From Methylobacter sp. (GTDB lineage Bacteria; Pseudomonadota; Gammaproteobacteria; Methylococcales; Methylomonadaceae), in NCBI GenBank assembly GCA_030684815.1, contig JAUXXQ010000054.1, positions 1-64,000 on the forward strand: a stretch of 64,000 bases of DNA, in the 5' to 3' direction. Both the position numbers and the translations under genes were made by a program. The stretch's first letter is position 1, and each line of letters starts with the position of its first letter. Below, piece by piece: positions 9,297-17,533 of this stretch. The notes beneath the pieces are model-generated. The model ran no database searches. It was not told the DNA's origin and was given only the letters and a program-made list of their open reading frames with translations.

Positions 9297-9344
9297 TTCC
9301 ATCCAAATATTATGAAATACGGTTGAAATCTTAAAAGTCATCAC

Positions 9345-9390
9345 CACGAAGACACGAAGTTTTTACTTTGTTTTTCTTCGTGTCTTCGTG
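9345..9390. repeat. Perfect 15-base inverted repeat (hairpin) upstream of the acylase gene
   Basis: CACGAAGACACGAAG (9345-9359) is exactly complementary to CTTCGTGTCTTCGTG (9376-9390), with 16 bases between. The sequence continues into CCTCATTCCCATGCTCGCGTGG, a partial copy of the palindromic repeat family seen at 45196 and 46999. It lies between the acylase and the exporter gene, both leftward. It could act as a transcription attenuator or be a plain dispersed repeat. Confidence 0.7.
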
Positions 9391-9540
9391 CCTAGCCTCA
9401 TTCCCATGCTCGCGTGGAACGGGGAATAATTGCTGTTTAGAATCATAAGTTCAAAGCCAGCTTTGGCCGATTCAAGCTTGGCTTACAGCGATGACACTGA
9501 TTTTTTATTAGTCAAATCCGTGCTCTCGATGTGCTATTTT

Positions 9541-11178
9541 TTAAATTATTTGAGCCGCTACCGGCCTGTCCACTGCTACAATCTGACCTTCTTCCAACTT
9601 GACACAGCGATCCGCCAAGTAAAAATAGCGGTCGTCATGGCTGATGACCAGTACTGTCTTGCCTCGGGCTCTTAAGGCCGGTAGCAGCTCTGTATAGAAT
9701 AAATGCTTGAATTCAGGATCCTGGTCTGCCGCCCACTCGTCGAAAACGTAAAAAGGCCGATCTTCAAGATAAGCGACCAATAGTGCCAGACGTTTGCGCT
9801 GGCCTTGCGACAAATTCACCGAGGAAAACCGACCGTTATCAACCCGCACTTTATGATGCAAATGCAAGCGCTGCAAATAATCGTCGATGAGTGCATGGTT
9901 GTTCTCGTTATCAACCCCATACAATTCATCGAACAAATAAAAATCCGAAAAAATCACCGAGAAGTTTTGCAGGTAATCATCCCTGTTACCTTCATTGACG
10001 ACATCACCGTTCCAGCAAATACCTCCCTGCTCAGGCATGTAAAGCCCGACCAGCAGCATTGCCAACGTAGTTTTGCCGCTACCGTTGCCGCCGACTAAAA
10101 AGACCAGCTCTCCAGGCTTAAAGTCCAGGTCGATAGGCCCCAAGGTGAAATTGCGATTTTCCTTTTCCCGATGAAAACTGTGCGTCACACCTTGTAGCGA
10201 CAACCCGAAAAACGTTACGCAAAGCACGGGCTTACTAGACCTATCGGATTGCTCTATCTGTCTTTTGAGCTGGTCTCCAAGCTGGCGGACTTTTTGTAAT
10301 GAAACATTGGCGCGGCCAAAAACAGGCAAACTGTTGGTGAGTATGGTCAACGGCGACATCATGAACAAAAACACCAACGCATAGCCGCGGATCACGTCCT
10401 GATCAATAGCTTGCCAAACCGGAAAAACATAAAGGATCACCCCTATAACCAAGTAATACAGTAGCTGCGCCCACTGATTTACCAACAAATACGCCACTGC
10501 GCCCCGAAAAGAATATCGGCGATAGGCTTCAGCACTGGCCGCTAACGACTGAGCCATAAATGCATCGCTACGCCGCCGGTGTAATTTCAACTCACGAACG
10601 CCTTCCGTCAAAGCTCGAAAACCGCTACCGAGCACGTCGTATTCCTCCCGCGCCTTGAGCACGGCTTTTTTCGGCCACTCTCTGAACAGACTGGAACTCA
10701 AGACTCCGAATACAATCACCCCAGCCAAAACCAAGGCTAAGTGCCAGGATAACCAACTCAGATAAGCCATACAACCGGCCACGACCGCAAAATTAATACA
10801 AACTACCGGCAACAATTGACTGGCATTGGCAATCGCTGTGATGTCCTCGGTCAAATTAGCCAATAATGCCGACTTACCGAGTTTTTGCAGATAAGGATAA
10901 GGTGCGGCAAGAATTAAGCGACTGATTTGGATGCGAAGATCGCAAACAATTTTAGCACTGAGCCGATTGAGCAGATAATGCGATAAAAAACCGCTGGACA
11001 ATACCACAATAGATAACCCACCAAACAGCCACGGCAAAAGTTTAGCATCCAGGGTATTATTCGACAGCGTCGAATTAATCAGCGCAACCAAGGCCGCACT
11101 GCTTAATCCGCTGATGCTGCCGACAAGTAGTACGCCAATAATCGTTAGCCAGGAAGAGCGGCACAAAAAAACTAACAT
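9541..11178 (-). CDS. Cyclic-peptide/siderophore ABC exporter, fused membrane and ATPase domains (PvdE/SyrD type)
   Basis: About 545 residues. Six membrane helices lie in the first half, and the ATPase in the second half has Walker A GGNGSGKTT (about residue 363 from the chosen start), signature LSQGQRKRLALL, Walker B FYVFDEWAAD and the switch ISHDDRYF. The Asp-Glu of Walker B is followed by WAADQDP, characteristic of the PvdE/SyrD subfamily that moves peptide siderophores or lipopeptides across the inner membrane. I prefer ATG 11178 (AAGGGA eight bases upstream) to the TTG at 11217. It would export the acylated peptide made by the NRPS line to the periplasm, where the acylase acts. It is divergent from the sigma factor gene. 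Confidence 0.9.
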   Translation of the reverse strand: MLVFLCRSSWLTIIGVLLVGSISGLSSAALVALINSTLSNNTLDAKLLPWLFGGLSIVVLSSGFLSHYLLNRLSAKIVCDLRIQISRLILAAPYPYLQKLGKSALLANLTEDITAIANASQLLPVVCINFAVVAGCMAYLSWLSWHLALVLAGVIVFGVLSSSLFREWPKKAVLKAREEYDVLGSGFRALTEGVRELKLHRRRSDAFMAQSLAASAEAYRRYSFRGAVAYLLVNQWAQLLYYLVIGVILYVFPVWQAIDQDVIRGYALVFLFMMSPLTILTNSLPVFGRANVSLQKVRQLGDQLKRQIEQSDRSSKPVLCVTFFGLSLQGVTHSFHREKENRNFTLGPIDLDFKPGELVFLVGGNGSGKTTLAMLLVGLYMPEQGGICWNGDVVNEGNRDDYLQNFSVIFSDFYLFDELYGVDNENNHALIDDYLQRLHLHHKVRVDNGRFSSVNLSQGQRKRLALLVAYLEDRPFYVFDEWAADQDPEFKHLFYTELLPALRARGKTVLVISHDDRYFYLADRCVKLEEGQIVAVDRPVAAQII

Positions 11179-11878
11179 AAAATATTTCCCTTTTAGCTCG
11201 CAGATACAATTATTCAATGCGTTAGAACAACATCTTCGTTATGCCGCATCTCAGGCCTCAAAGCCAAAAAGAAAAGCGTCACCGAATTTGTCCTCTAAAA
11301 CAGTCTCGGTTCCCAAAACTTATCGGTATGCCCGCTTAAACCTGAGCAGGCATAGTAATAGGACGCCTTAAGCTCTTTTTAACCTCATCCGTCCCGCTAA
11401 AAATACTACCAAACACTGAACCTGACATTGCTAAGTTCAGGATAAAAGGTTCGCATCTATTACGTCTCAATTACGCCGCACTTGGAGCGGCGAGGCCTAC
11501 ATCGCGCCTTTAAAAAACTATGTTATTTAACACATTGTAAGTGCGTCATATGCCGATTTTTCAAATCCATCTCCTGGTTTTATATCTAACTCGTTGAAAT
11601 AAAACAATTACAAACTGGCACACTACCTGCTTAATAATACTCAAAGCCATACCACAAACACGGCCTGACCCGACTCAAGACAACAGACGTATCGACCTGC
11701 TGCGGCGACGTTCTACGGCAACTCAACTTGCCGTACAGACTCGATATATTACAAACCGCTTGCCTGTGTGCCGATAGCCACGAACCATCAAAACAAGAAC
11801 CGGAATCACATATGTTTAACAAATCCAATAACCTATATCGTTTTGTCAATCAGCCCAGGCAAATCACTAACGCTGCTA
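11179..11878. other. 700-base divergent intergenic region, no gene recognised
   Basis: This region lies between the leftward exporter gene and the IS630 element. It would hold the promoters of the exporter and, before the IS arrived, of the rightward sigma factor gene. I see an imperfect copy of a 66-base repeat at 11339-11404 (partner at 16122-16187) and a short inverted pair CTGAAC/GTTCAG at about 11417-11442. Short open frames here lack ribosome binding sites and family resemblance. No clear Fur box was found. Confidence 0.4.
11339..11404. repeat. 66-base imperfect direct repeat, copy 1
   Basis: It matches 16122-16187 at roughly three of four positions, with an exact core CTCTTTTTAACCTCAT. 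Copy 2 sits at the 3' end of a broken phosphopantetheinyl transferase gene. This copy may be another scrap of the same lost region. Confidence 0.5.
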
Positions 11879-12967
11879 TTAATCGTCTCATAAGTTTTAG
11901 CACTATTCCTGTTAAAATAGGTGCATGAACAGAGTCGAAAAAAGAAGTCAAAAACGAAAAGAAGTCGTCGAAGCCGTCGTATTGAGGAAGGAGCCGGTCA
12001 CTGTCGTGGCACGAGTTTTCAACATTCCCGCGCGGACGGTCTTCGGTTGGTTAGCCCGCTACCGGCAAGGTGGCTGGCAAGCCTTAACGGAACAAAGCCG
12101 CCAGGGCCGCCCCAAGAAAGTCACGGGAGATGACCTCAAGTGGCTTTATGATGCAGTGACGATGGGCAACCCTTTAAACTACAAACTGCCGTTCTGCCTA
12201 TGGACAGCCAGCATTATCCGAACCTTATTGGAAAAAGAACGCGGGGTAACGTTGTCGAAAAGCGGAGTCTGTCGATTGCTTGGACACTTGGGCTTGAGTC
12301 CGCAACGGCCGATTTATAAGTCTTATCAACAAGATCCCGACAAAGTCAGGGCTTATCTTTCCGAGACTTACCCCAATGCCGTCGCTGAAGCCAAAAAACA
12401 CCGGGCCCGCTTATATTTCGTGGATGAGGCGGCTTTTCGTAACGATGCACATCGTGGCACGACCTGGAGCAAGATCGGGGAAACGCCGGTGGTCAGAGAC
12501 ACGGGCGGGCGGTTTGGCTTCAAGCTAATCAGTGCCGTTTCCGCCCGTGGCGACTTGCACTTTGACATCGTTGATGGCGCTATGGACGCGGACAAGTTTA
12601 TTGTTTTTCTAAAAAAACTGCGTCACGACAGCGGAAGCCCTATCTTGGTCATTGCCGACAATGCCAGATACCACCATAGTAAGAAAGTGACAACATTTTT
12701 AGACACTCAGCAAGGGCAAATCATGATGGCTTTCTTACCGCCTTATTCACCGGAATTAAATCCGGATGAACAGGTTTGGAACCATGCCAAGGCAGATGCC
12801 GGCAAACGCCCTATACAAAACAAGGGCGAAATGGAAAAAGTCATCCTCAATGCGATGCAGGCTATCAAAGAAAAAACCGAGTTAGTGAAGAGCTTTTTCC
12901 GTTTGCCGGAAACGTTATATGCCGGGAACTGCTTCTGAATGACTGCCAGAACTTTTGAGACGATTAA
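11879..12967 (+). mobile_element. IS630-family insertion sequence with TA target duplication
   Basis: The ends are inverted: TTAATCGTCTCATAAG on the left and its near-complement CTTTTGAGACGATTAA on the right. The element is flanked on both sides by TA (11877-11878 and 12968-12969), the hallmark of IS630/Tc1-mariner insertion. One intact transposase gene lies inside. The right end is about 73 bases before the start of the ECF sigma gene, so the insertion is inside that gene's upstream region. Confidence 0.85.
11925..12938 (+). CDS. IS630-family transposase
   Basis: 337 residues. The N-terminal helix-turn-helix/winged-helix regions (residues about 5-135) bind the ends. The catalytic DDE core shows the first Asp in YFVDEAAF (about 167), the second in VIADNARYHHSK (about 246), and Glu in LPPYSPELNPDEQVWNHAK (about 282). 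The protein is full length with no frameshift, so the element may be mobile. It reads toward the sigma gene, so transcription leaving the IS could drive the sigma/MbtH pair. Confidence 0.93.
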   Translation: MNRVEKRSQKRKEVVEAVVLRKEPVTVVARVFNIPARTVFGWLARYRQGGWQALTEQSRQGRPKKVTGDDLKWLYDAVTMGNPLNYKLPFCLWTASIIRTLLEKERGVTLSKSGVCRLLGHLGLSPQRPIYKSYQQDPDKVRAYLSETYPNAVAEAKKHRARLYFVDEAAFRNDAHRGTTWSKIGETPVVRDTGGRFGFKLISAVSARGDLHFDIVDGAMDADKFIVFLKKLRHDSGSPILVIADNARYHHSKKVTTFLDTQQGQIMMAFLPPYSPELNPDEQVWNHAKADAGKRPIQNKGEMEKVILNAMQAIKEKTELVKSFFRLPETLYAGNCF

Positions 12968-13040
12968 TAGAACTAAAAAATAAAATACCTACGCAGCCGC
13001 AAGATAAACATTCTTAACAACAACGAAGAGGGATTTGAAC

Positions 13041-13553
13041 TTGAACGCAGAAGCCATTTACTTAAATCACCAGTCCGAATTGCAGTTTCATTTGACCCGG
13101 ATTGTCGACTGCCCGGAAATAGCCGCCGATCTCGCTCAAGAAAGCTTCATTATTTTTTTCCGCGAAGCGCAAAAACAAACTATCGATCATCCGCGTGGCT
13201 TTCTGTTCAGAATTGCCAAAAACCTCGCTTACGATCACATCAAGCATCGAAAAGTAACCGAAAATTACGCACAAACGAAAGAGCAATCCCTACCCCCGCC
13301 AAGCGAATTCCCCTCTGCCGAGAAACTCGTATCCATCAATGAAAGGTTAGCCGCCATCACCCAGATACTGGATAAATTGCCTTTGCGCACACGGGAAATA
13401 TTTATCCTGAATAGAGTTTACGGCATGACATATGCCGAAATTGCCAAAGAACGCGGCATATCCGATAGCGCCGTTGAAAAACACATGGCCAAGGCCCTGT
13501 TACACTGTCGTAAACAATTCAAAACCCATCGACTGGACCAGCATGATCACTGA
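13041..13553 (+). CDS. FecI-type ECF RNA polymerase sigma factor
   Basis: About 170 residues. Region 2 (residues about 5-75) includes AADLAQESFIIFF and HPRGFLFRIAKNLAYDHIK. Region 4 (about 110-160) contains LDKLPLRTREIFILNRVYGM, followed by TYAEIAKERGISDSAVEKHM as the DNA-binding helix-turn-helix. This matches iron-starvation sigma factors (FecI, FpvI, PvdS). No ATG is available; two TTG codons compete. The one at 13041 has AGAGGG eight bases upstream and is preferred to 13035, which is too close. MbtH follows 99 bases later on the same strand. The partner anti-sigma is probably the FecR at 5757, and the likely target promoters are those of the receptor and biosynthesis genes. Confidence 0.88.
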   Translation: MNAEAIYLNHQSELQFHLTRIVDCPEIAADLAQESFIIFFREAQKQTIDHPRGFLFRIAKNLAYDHIKHRKVTENYAQTKEQSLPPPSEFPSAEKLVSINERLAAITQILDKLPLRTREIFILNRVYGMTYAEIAKERGISDSAVEKHMAKALLHCRKQFKTHRLDQHDH

Positions 13554-13652
13554 GGTATTTTGCCGCCTCTATCGTCTACTCTACGGAAACCGAGCCATCG
13601 CAACGAATGGCTTGGTAAATTTACCGCAGTTACCTATCAACGGAGAATAACA

Positions 13653-13874
13653 ATGGCTTGGGACGACGACGAAGACACCACTATTTATCAGGTTGTGGTC
13701 AATCACGAAGAGCAATATTCAATCTGGCCGGAATACAAGGAAATACCGGGCGGCTGGCGGACGGTTGGCAAAATCGGCAACAAACAGGAATGCCTGGATT
13801 ACATCAAGGAAGTCTGGACCGATATGCGTCCGTTAAGCCTACAGATACACATGCAACAAACGACATCGCAGTAG
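13653..13874 (+). CDS. MbtH-like NRPS adenylation-domain partner
   Basis: 73 residues with all family marks: [19 protein letters not shown] (residues about 17-35), a G-C pair later in [14 protein letters not shown], and DMRPLSL. Such proteins bind and activate adenylation domains in NRPS clusters. The ATG has GGAG eight bases upstream. It sits behind the sigma factor, so it may be co-expressed under iron limitation. It is the only MbtH in the window and presumably serves the five NRPS proteins. Confidence 0.96.
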   Translation: MAWDDDEDTTIYQVVVNHEEQYSIWPEYKEIPGGWRTVGKIGNKQECLDYIKEVWTDMRPLSLQIHMQQTTSQ

Positions 13875-13889
13875 CCCGTGAATGACAGG

Positions 13890-13912
13890 GACGGGATTTG
13901 CATCCCGTCTTT
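13890..13912. terminator. Hairpin terminator between convergent genes
   Basis: GACGGGAT (13890-13897), loop TTGC, ATCCCGTC (13902-13909), then TTT. It lies after the MbtH stop and touches the stop codon of the convergent phosphopantetheinyl transferase gene. The same GGGACGGG/CCCGTCCC motif recurs at 41540, so it also belongs to a dispersed palindrome family. Confidence 0.65.
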
Positions 13913-14612
13913 ACCCACATTCGAGCCGCCTAAGCTCAATCCCTTTATAATATTTCGCGGGAACCGTCAGCGCCGCGCTGATGCCGCCGCCAAAATCCAG
14001 ATCGGCCAGCGCCCAATCTCCAGCCAAACCATAGCCCTCCGGCACAGACAAAAAATGCGCCTTACCGACCGACGAAGAGATAACTTCGGAAACATCTAGC
14101 CCAAGACCTACGCCAACAGCTTTTACAAAACTTTCCTTCCTCGTCCAGAGTCGATAGAAAAACGCGTCTTTCCTGTCTTCCGGCAATCCATTCCAAAAAC
14201 AGCGTTCAACTTCGGCAAAACAACTGCTGACAACCGAGTCATAATCGACCCTGCCGTTCCACTCTTCAATATCCACCCCAATCTGACCGTGCAAACCTAC
14301 CGCTACAATCATTTTCCGCCCTGAGTGAGATAAATTGAATTTAACTTCCGGTTCTTGGCCGTCGATGCTGATATATGGCTTACCAAAATCTTCCACCGCA
14401 AAGCGGATATTCTCAGGAGCCATACCAATATACGAGGCCAAAATAGCCCTCAACTTACCGTGACTGACAACATAACGGCCACTATGGATTTTATGCGAAA
14501 ACCGTAACGCCTTGTTCCGTTCCTTGTCGTCCAACACATTCCAATAGCCCCCATACTCTGCATTGTTAGCATGCAAATCTTCAATCCATACCTCAATGTT
14601 ATTATTTAGCAA
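13911..14612 (-). CDS. Sfp-type 4'-phosphopantetheinyl transferase
   Basis: 233 residues. This enzyme attaches the phosphopantetheine arm of CoA to the carrier-domain serines of the NRPS proteins. Motifs: FNLSHSGRKM (about 92-101), IGVDIEEW (111-118, with the Mg-binding Asp and Glu) and LWTRKESFVKAVG (155-167). The length is usual. No ATG is available; the TTG at 14612 has GGAG about ten bases upstream. It lies 37 bases after the SCP2-sulfotransferase gene in the leftward direction. A broken second copy lies at 16151-16450. Confidence 0.92.
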   Translation of the reverse strand: MLNNNIEVWIEDLHANNAEYGGYWNVLDDKERNKALRFSHKIHSGRYVVSHGKLRAILASYIGMAPENIRFAVEDFGKPYISIDGQEPEVKFNLSHSGRKMIVAVGLHGQIGVDIEEWNGRVDYDSVVSSCFAEVERCFWNGLPEDRKDAFFYRLWTRKESFVKAVGVGLGLDVSEVISSSVGKAHFLSVPEGYGLAGDWALADLDFGGGISAALTVPAKYYKGIELRRLECG

Positions 14613-14649
14613 TCGCCTACAGCTCCAGAAATTTCCATTTGTGCGTTAC

Positions 14650-15909
14650 TTATTTATAGTGGTGTTGCGGGCTATCGGCTGGACCTGATACAACTCCCCC
14701 AAACAGTAGCCTACCAAACTCCAAGGCCATAATTATATTTCCATCGCCCGTTATTTCGCCCTGCTCATAAGCATTAACCGCGGTTTTCCTGCCGTCGATC
14801 AGCCCGCATAAAACGCTGTATGTTGTAGCGATGGTGCAATCGCAAGATTCATCATCATGTTCTTTTAACGTCAGACCGTCACTGTTACTCTCAATAACCC
14901 ATACGCCGCCTTTTAAACCGCTTATCACTAATTTACAAACGCCGCATAACCGGCTGAATTTATCCGTTCTTGCCGCGCTATGTTGCAAAAAACGGTTTTG
15001 GAAAAAATCGTTCAAGTCCAGGTCATCAAGCGCATGTTCGTCATTAACCCGCTGTTCGGCATATAACGCTGCTATCGTTGGATACCCTAACGACTGATGA
15101 AACCTGTTAATCTCAGTCATCAATTCACCCGGAATTGCCGTCAATGGAATTGCTGTCCCATTGCCGATAGAGTCCTTGCTGATTTTGCCGGAAAACCAGA
15201 CTTTCACATCGCCGGCTCCCTGATCATGGGACACTTTAAAAATTGACTCAATCAAGCCCTCGTCCCAAGGCTCGTCAAGAAAATCAAACAGTTTCGCCAA
15301 AACCTGTTCCGGCTGCCGAACCAAAGACTCATAATTAACCCTAATGCACTGCTTGGCATGCGTCTGTTCGAATGCCATCAGTTTACCGGTCTTATCCAAC
15401 CAGTTATCAATCATCGCGGCAACAAGATTGGTCGGATGTTTCTGCACATAAGAAGCCAATTCATCCATATAGCCTAATGGACTGAATTTAATGGACGAAT
15501 AAGCAACATCCAGGCAATTGCGATATAAGCAGATATAGTTGGCCTGTGGAAACACTTTTGTCAGTATCTTCAGATAATCAATATTGATGGTCGATTTTTC
15601 GCACCAATTCTTTTTGCCCTTTCCTCGGGTGTAGCGGCCCAGAATGTCTTCCACCACGCGCCGCGTTTCATTAATTGCCAGTTGGTCTCTTTGCTCTTCG
15701 GTTTCCATATCCGGCAATTTTCCAAGCGAGTAATAAGTCGTCGCATATAAATTGGCGCATAACGGACCCAAGCTCAAATGACCGGGACTGCATAAATTAG
15801 GATGCGTATCGACAATGCAACGCAGCATTGTCGACCCCGAACGGACACAAGATAAGATAAAAACTGGTTGTTTAACCCGTTCCGCATGCGGGTCGTTAGT
15901 GTTTGCCAT
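14650..15909 (-). CDS. Sulfotransferase fused to a C-terminal SCP2-like lipid-binding domain
   Basis: 419 residues. The N-terminal part (about 10-290) is a PAPS-dependent sulfotransferase: FILSCVRSGSTMLRCIVDTH (about 17-36) is the 5'-phosphosulfate loop, and YICLYRNCLDVAYSSIKF (about 129-146) is the 3'-phosphate site. The C-terminal part (about 315-410: LCGVCKLVISGLKGGVWVIE, then CTIATTYSVLCGLIDGR and the GEITGDGNIIMALEFGRLL end) resembles an SCP2 sterol-carrier-type domain. The fusion suggests an acylated or hydrophobic substrate. It lies between the NRPS/receptor genes and the phosphopantetheinyl transferase, so the substrate may be the lipopeptide. The sulfotransferase call is firm, the SCP2 call fairly so, and the substrate is inferred. 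Confidence 0.82.
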   Translation of the reverse strand: MANTNDPHAERVKQPVFILSCVRSGSTMLRCIVDTHPNLCSPGHLSLGPLCANLYATTYYSLGKLPDMETEEQRDQLAINETRRVVEDILGRYTRGKGKKNWCEKSTINIDYLKILTKVFPQANYICLYRNCLDVAYSSIKFSPLGYMDELASYVQKHPTNLVAAMIDNWLDKTGKLMAFEQTHAKQCIRVNYESLVRQPEQVLAKLFDFLDEPWDEGLIESIFKVSHDQGAGDVKVWFSGKISKDSIGNGTAIPLTAIPGELMTEINRFHQSLGYPTIAALYAEQRVNDEHALDDLDLNDFFQNRFLQHSAARTDKFSRLCGVCKLVISGLKGGVWVIESNSDGLTLKEHDDESCDCTIATTYSVLCGLIDGRKTAVNAYEQGEITGDGNIIMALEFGRLLFGGVVSGPADSPQHHYK

Positions 15910-15972
15910 GATTAACTGTCCTTTTGTACACGTTTAGACGCTTGGCTCTGATAGCCGGGGTTTTGTTCTGTC

Positions 15973-16111
15973 TTTAGGGAAACGCTGATTTATTCCGTTC
16001 GTGGTGAGCTTGTCGAACCATGATCGGAATAAATCCAATTAAATCTGTAACTTAAAAAGCCCTTCGACAGGCTCAGGGCGAACGGAGTGATTTAATCAGC
16101 GCTTCCTTAGG
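15973..16111. repeat. MITE-like imperfect palindrome, about 140 bases
   Basis: The left half (AAACGCTGATTTATTCCG, then GTGAGCTTGTCGAACC) is mirrored by the right half (CCCTTCGACAGGCTC, then CGGAGTGATTTAATCAGCG). The termini TTTAGGG/CCTTAGG also pair loosely. No coding capacity. It looks like a non-autonomous element or REP-type repeat placed before the sulfotransferase gene. Confidence 0.7.
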
Positions 16112-16121
16112 TAACGGCCTT

Positions 16122-16187
16122 AACTGGAACAGGCCTGATAATATGACGCTTTATGCTCTTTTTAACCTCATTGGCGCTGTTAAAAAC
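16122..16187. repeat. 66-base imperfect direct repeat, copy 2
   Basis: Partner of 11339-11404, sharing CTCTTTTTAACCTCAT. It begins 11 bases beyond the MITE-like palindrome and overlaps the end of the broken transferase gene, where it supplies its last codons. Confidence 0.5.
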
Positions 16188-16450
16188 CAGCTTCCGATGT
16201 GCCGTTTAAGCTCAATCCAGAGCTGGCCATACTCTCTCGGCGCCAACAAAAACCGTGCCGCACCGGCCAACAAAGAAACAACCCTGGAAGCATCTAACCC
16301 GAGATCGACACCGACAGCTTTTATAAAGCTTTCTTTCCTCGTCCACAGCCGGTAGAAAAACTCGCTTTTCCTGCTTTCCGGCAATCCGTTCCAGGCATTG
16401 CGTTCGGCTTCGGCAAAACAAATACCGGCGGCCAAAGCGCTCGATAGTCA
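16151..16450 (-). pseudogene. Remnant of a second Sfp-type phosphopantetheinyl transferase
   Basis: The translation contains ICFAEAERNAWNGLPESRK and FFYRLWTRKESFIKAVGV, closely matching residues about 130-167 of the intact transferase at 13911. Everything before the DYDS region is missing, a frame change occurs at about 16440, and after the REYG segment about 25 codons are deleted before IELKR resumes the homology. It starts immediately after the stop of the sulfotransferase at 16467. The duplication implies that the sulfotransferase-transferase pair was once tandemly duplicated and then decayed. Confidence 0.8.
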
Positions 16451-16466
16451 TACAAAAAAATCATCG

Positions 16467-17438
16467 TTAACTCCAGTCGAATTCCTTTCCCAGCAACGGC
16501 CAAAGTTTTTCATTATAGGGTTTAAAAAACTCACTAAGCTTCGCCATGCTTTCCTCATCCGGTGGCGGCAAAACAATAGGGTTCTCATTTATTTTATTGT
16601 TGGATACAGGGCACTCAAAATCCGGCAAACCAACGAATTCATAGATTTGGTTTAAAAAACCATTACTATCAGAAAAGTAGTCAGCTACGTCGAGCACCAG
16701 CACGTTTTCGCGACCAAAACATTCCATCCAGTAACTCGCCGCTTTCCAGTAAATACTCGTTTGCAGCACGTCAAAACCGGTAGTCGTATACATCGGATAT
16801 TCCGGAAATACCTCAAGCGCTTTATCAACATAGGCGGGAAATGATGTCAAAAACGGCAGTTCGCTCGTGCGTTTCTTGCCTGATATAAACACGTCCCACT
16901 TCCAATGCGAAAAGACGCGCTTTACAGGATCCCTTAATATAAGCACAATTTTCGTATTGGGTTGCGCCTGTGACAGGTTATAAGTTAATTCCATCCAATG
17001 AAGGTAGGGTGCAAGAAACGGAGACAGCGCAAGACCGCGACGGGCAGCATGATCTTTCTTCTGCCGCTCCGTTGGATAGAATATTCGCCACTCTTCAGGG
17101 TCAGATATAAGGAATTCTTTAACTAGCGGAGTCATTATGTTGGGGTGCAGCATAATATTGACAGCCAAATCGCTGGTGCCGCTTTTTACTGGCCCGATAA
17201 CACAGAAATCAGGTAACGTACGCTTACCGTTGAATTTTCGCAAAAACTTGCGCCAGCTTGGCGGACCTCCAAAATAATGGGGCAGAAACTGATATTCCAA
17301 TAATTTGGCAATATATTGCAGCTTTGACGGCAATTCATCGTCGGACAAATAGCCATTGCGCATACACCGGTTCTCAGAGGTCAATTGATAAGCGCGAGAC
17401 AATCTATTTCTCTTGCGTTCAATAGCAGCCGCATTCAT
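16467..17438 (-). CDS. Sulfotransferase (heparan-sulfotransferase-like fold)
   Basis: 323 residues, PAPS dependent. DFCVIGPVKSGTSDLAVNI (about 76-94) is the 5'-phosphosulfate loop with Lys-Ser-Gly-Thr, and IVLILRDPVKRVFSHWKWDV (about 164-183) is the 3'-phosphate-binding stretch with the usual Arg and Ser. It resembles the Sulfotransfer_1 group acting on sugars or hydroxylated small molecules, and differs clearly from the SCP2-fused enzyme at 14650. The gene is downstream of the receptor and PepSY genes on the same strand. Possible targets in the predicted product are Ser or beta-hydroxyl groups, or a fatty-acid hydroxyl. This is inference. Confidence 0.88.
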   Translation of the reverse strand: MNAAAIERKRNRLSRAYQLTSENRCMRNGYLSDDELPSKLQYIAKLLEYQFLPHYFGGPPSWRKFLRKFNGKRTLPDFCVIGPVKSGTSDLAVNIMLHPNIMTPLVKEFLISDPEEWRIFYPTERQKKDHAARRGLALSPFLAPYLHWMELTYNLSQAQPNTKIVLILRDPVKRVFSHWKWDVFISGKKRTSELPFLTSFPAYVDKALEVFPEYPMYTTTGFDVLQTSIYWKAASYWMECFGRENVLVLDVADYFSDSNGFLNQIYEFVGLPDFECPVSNNKINENPIVLPPPDEESMAKLSEFFKPYNEKLWPLLGKEFDWS

Positions 17439-17533
17439 TTACTTACTCCGTTCCTAAAATTAAATCCGTGGTTATTTTTTCAGCTGAATATGTCAACCCG
17501 GTAATCGGGCGAACACAATAGATCATCGTGTCA

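Noticed and set aside
13560-13652. Earlier start for MbtH
   Set aside because: The upstream codons are not conserved in the family; ATG 13653 has GGAG at the right distance.
14650-17438. Sulfated methanobactin-type RiPP locus
   Set aside because: Sulfotransferases and TonB genes recall methanobactin, but there is no MbnB/MbnC pair or precursor peptide; the core is an NRPS line.
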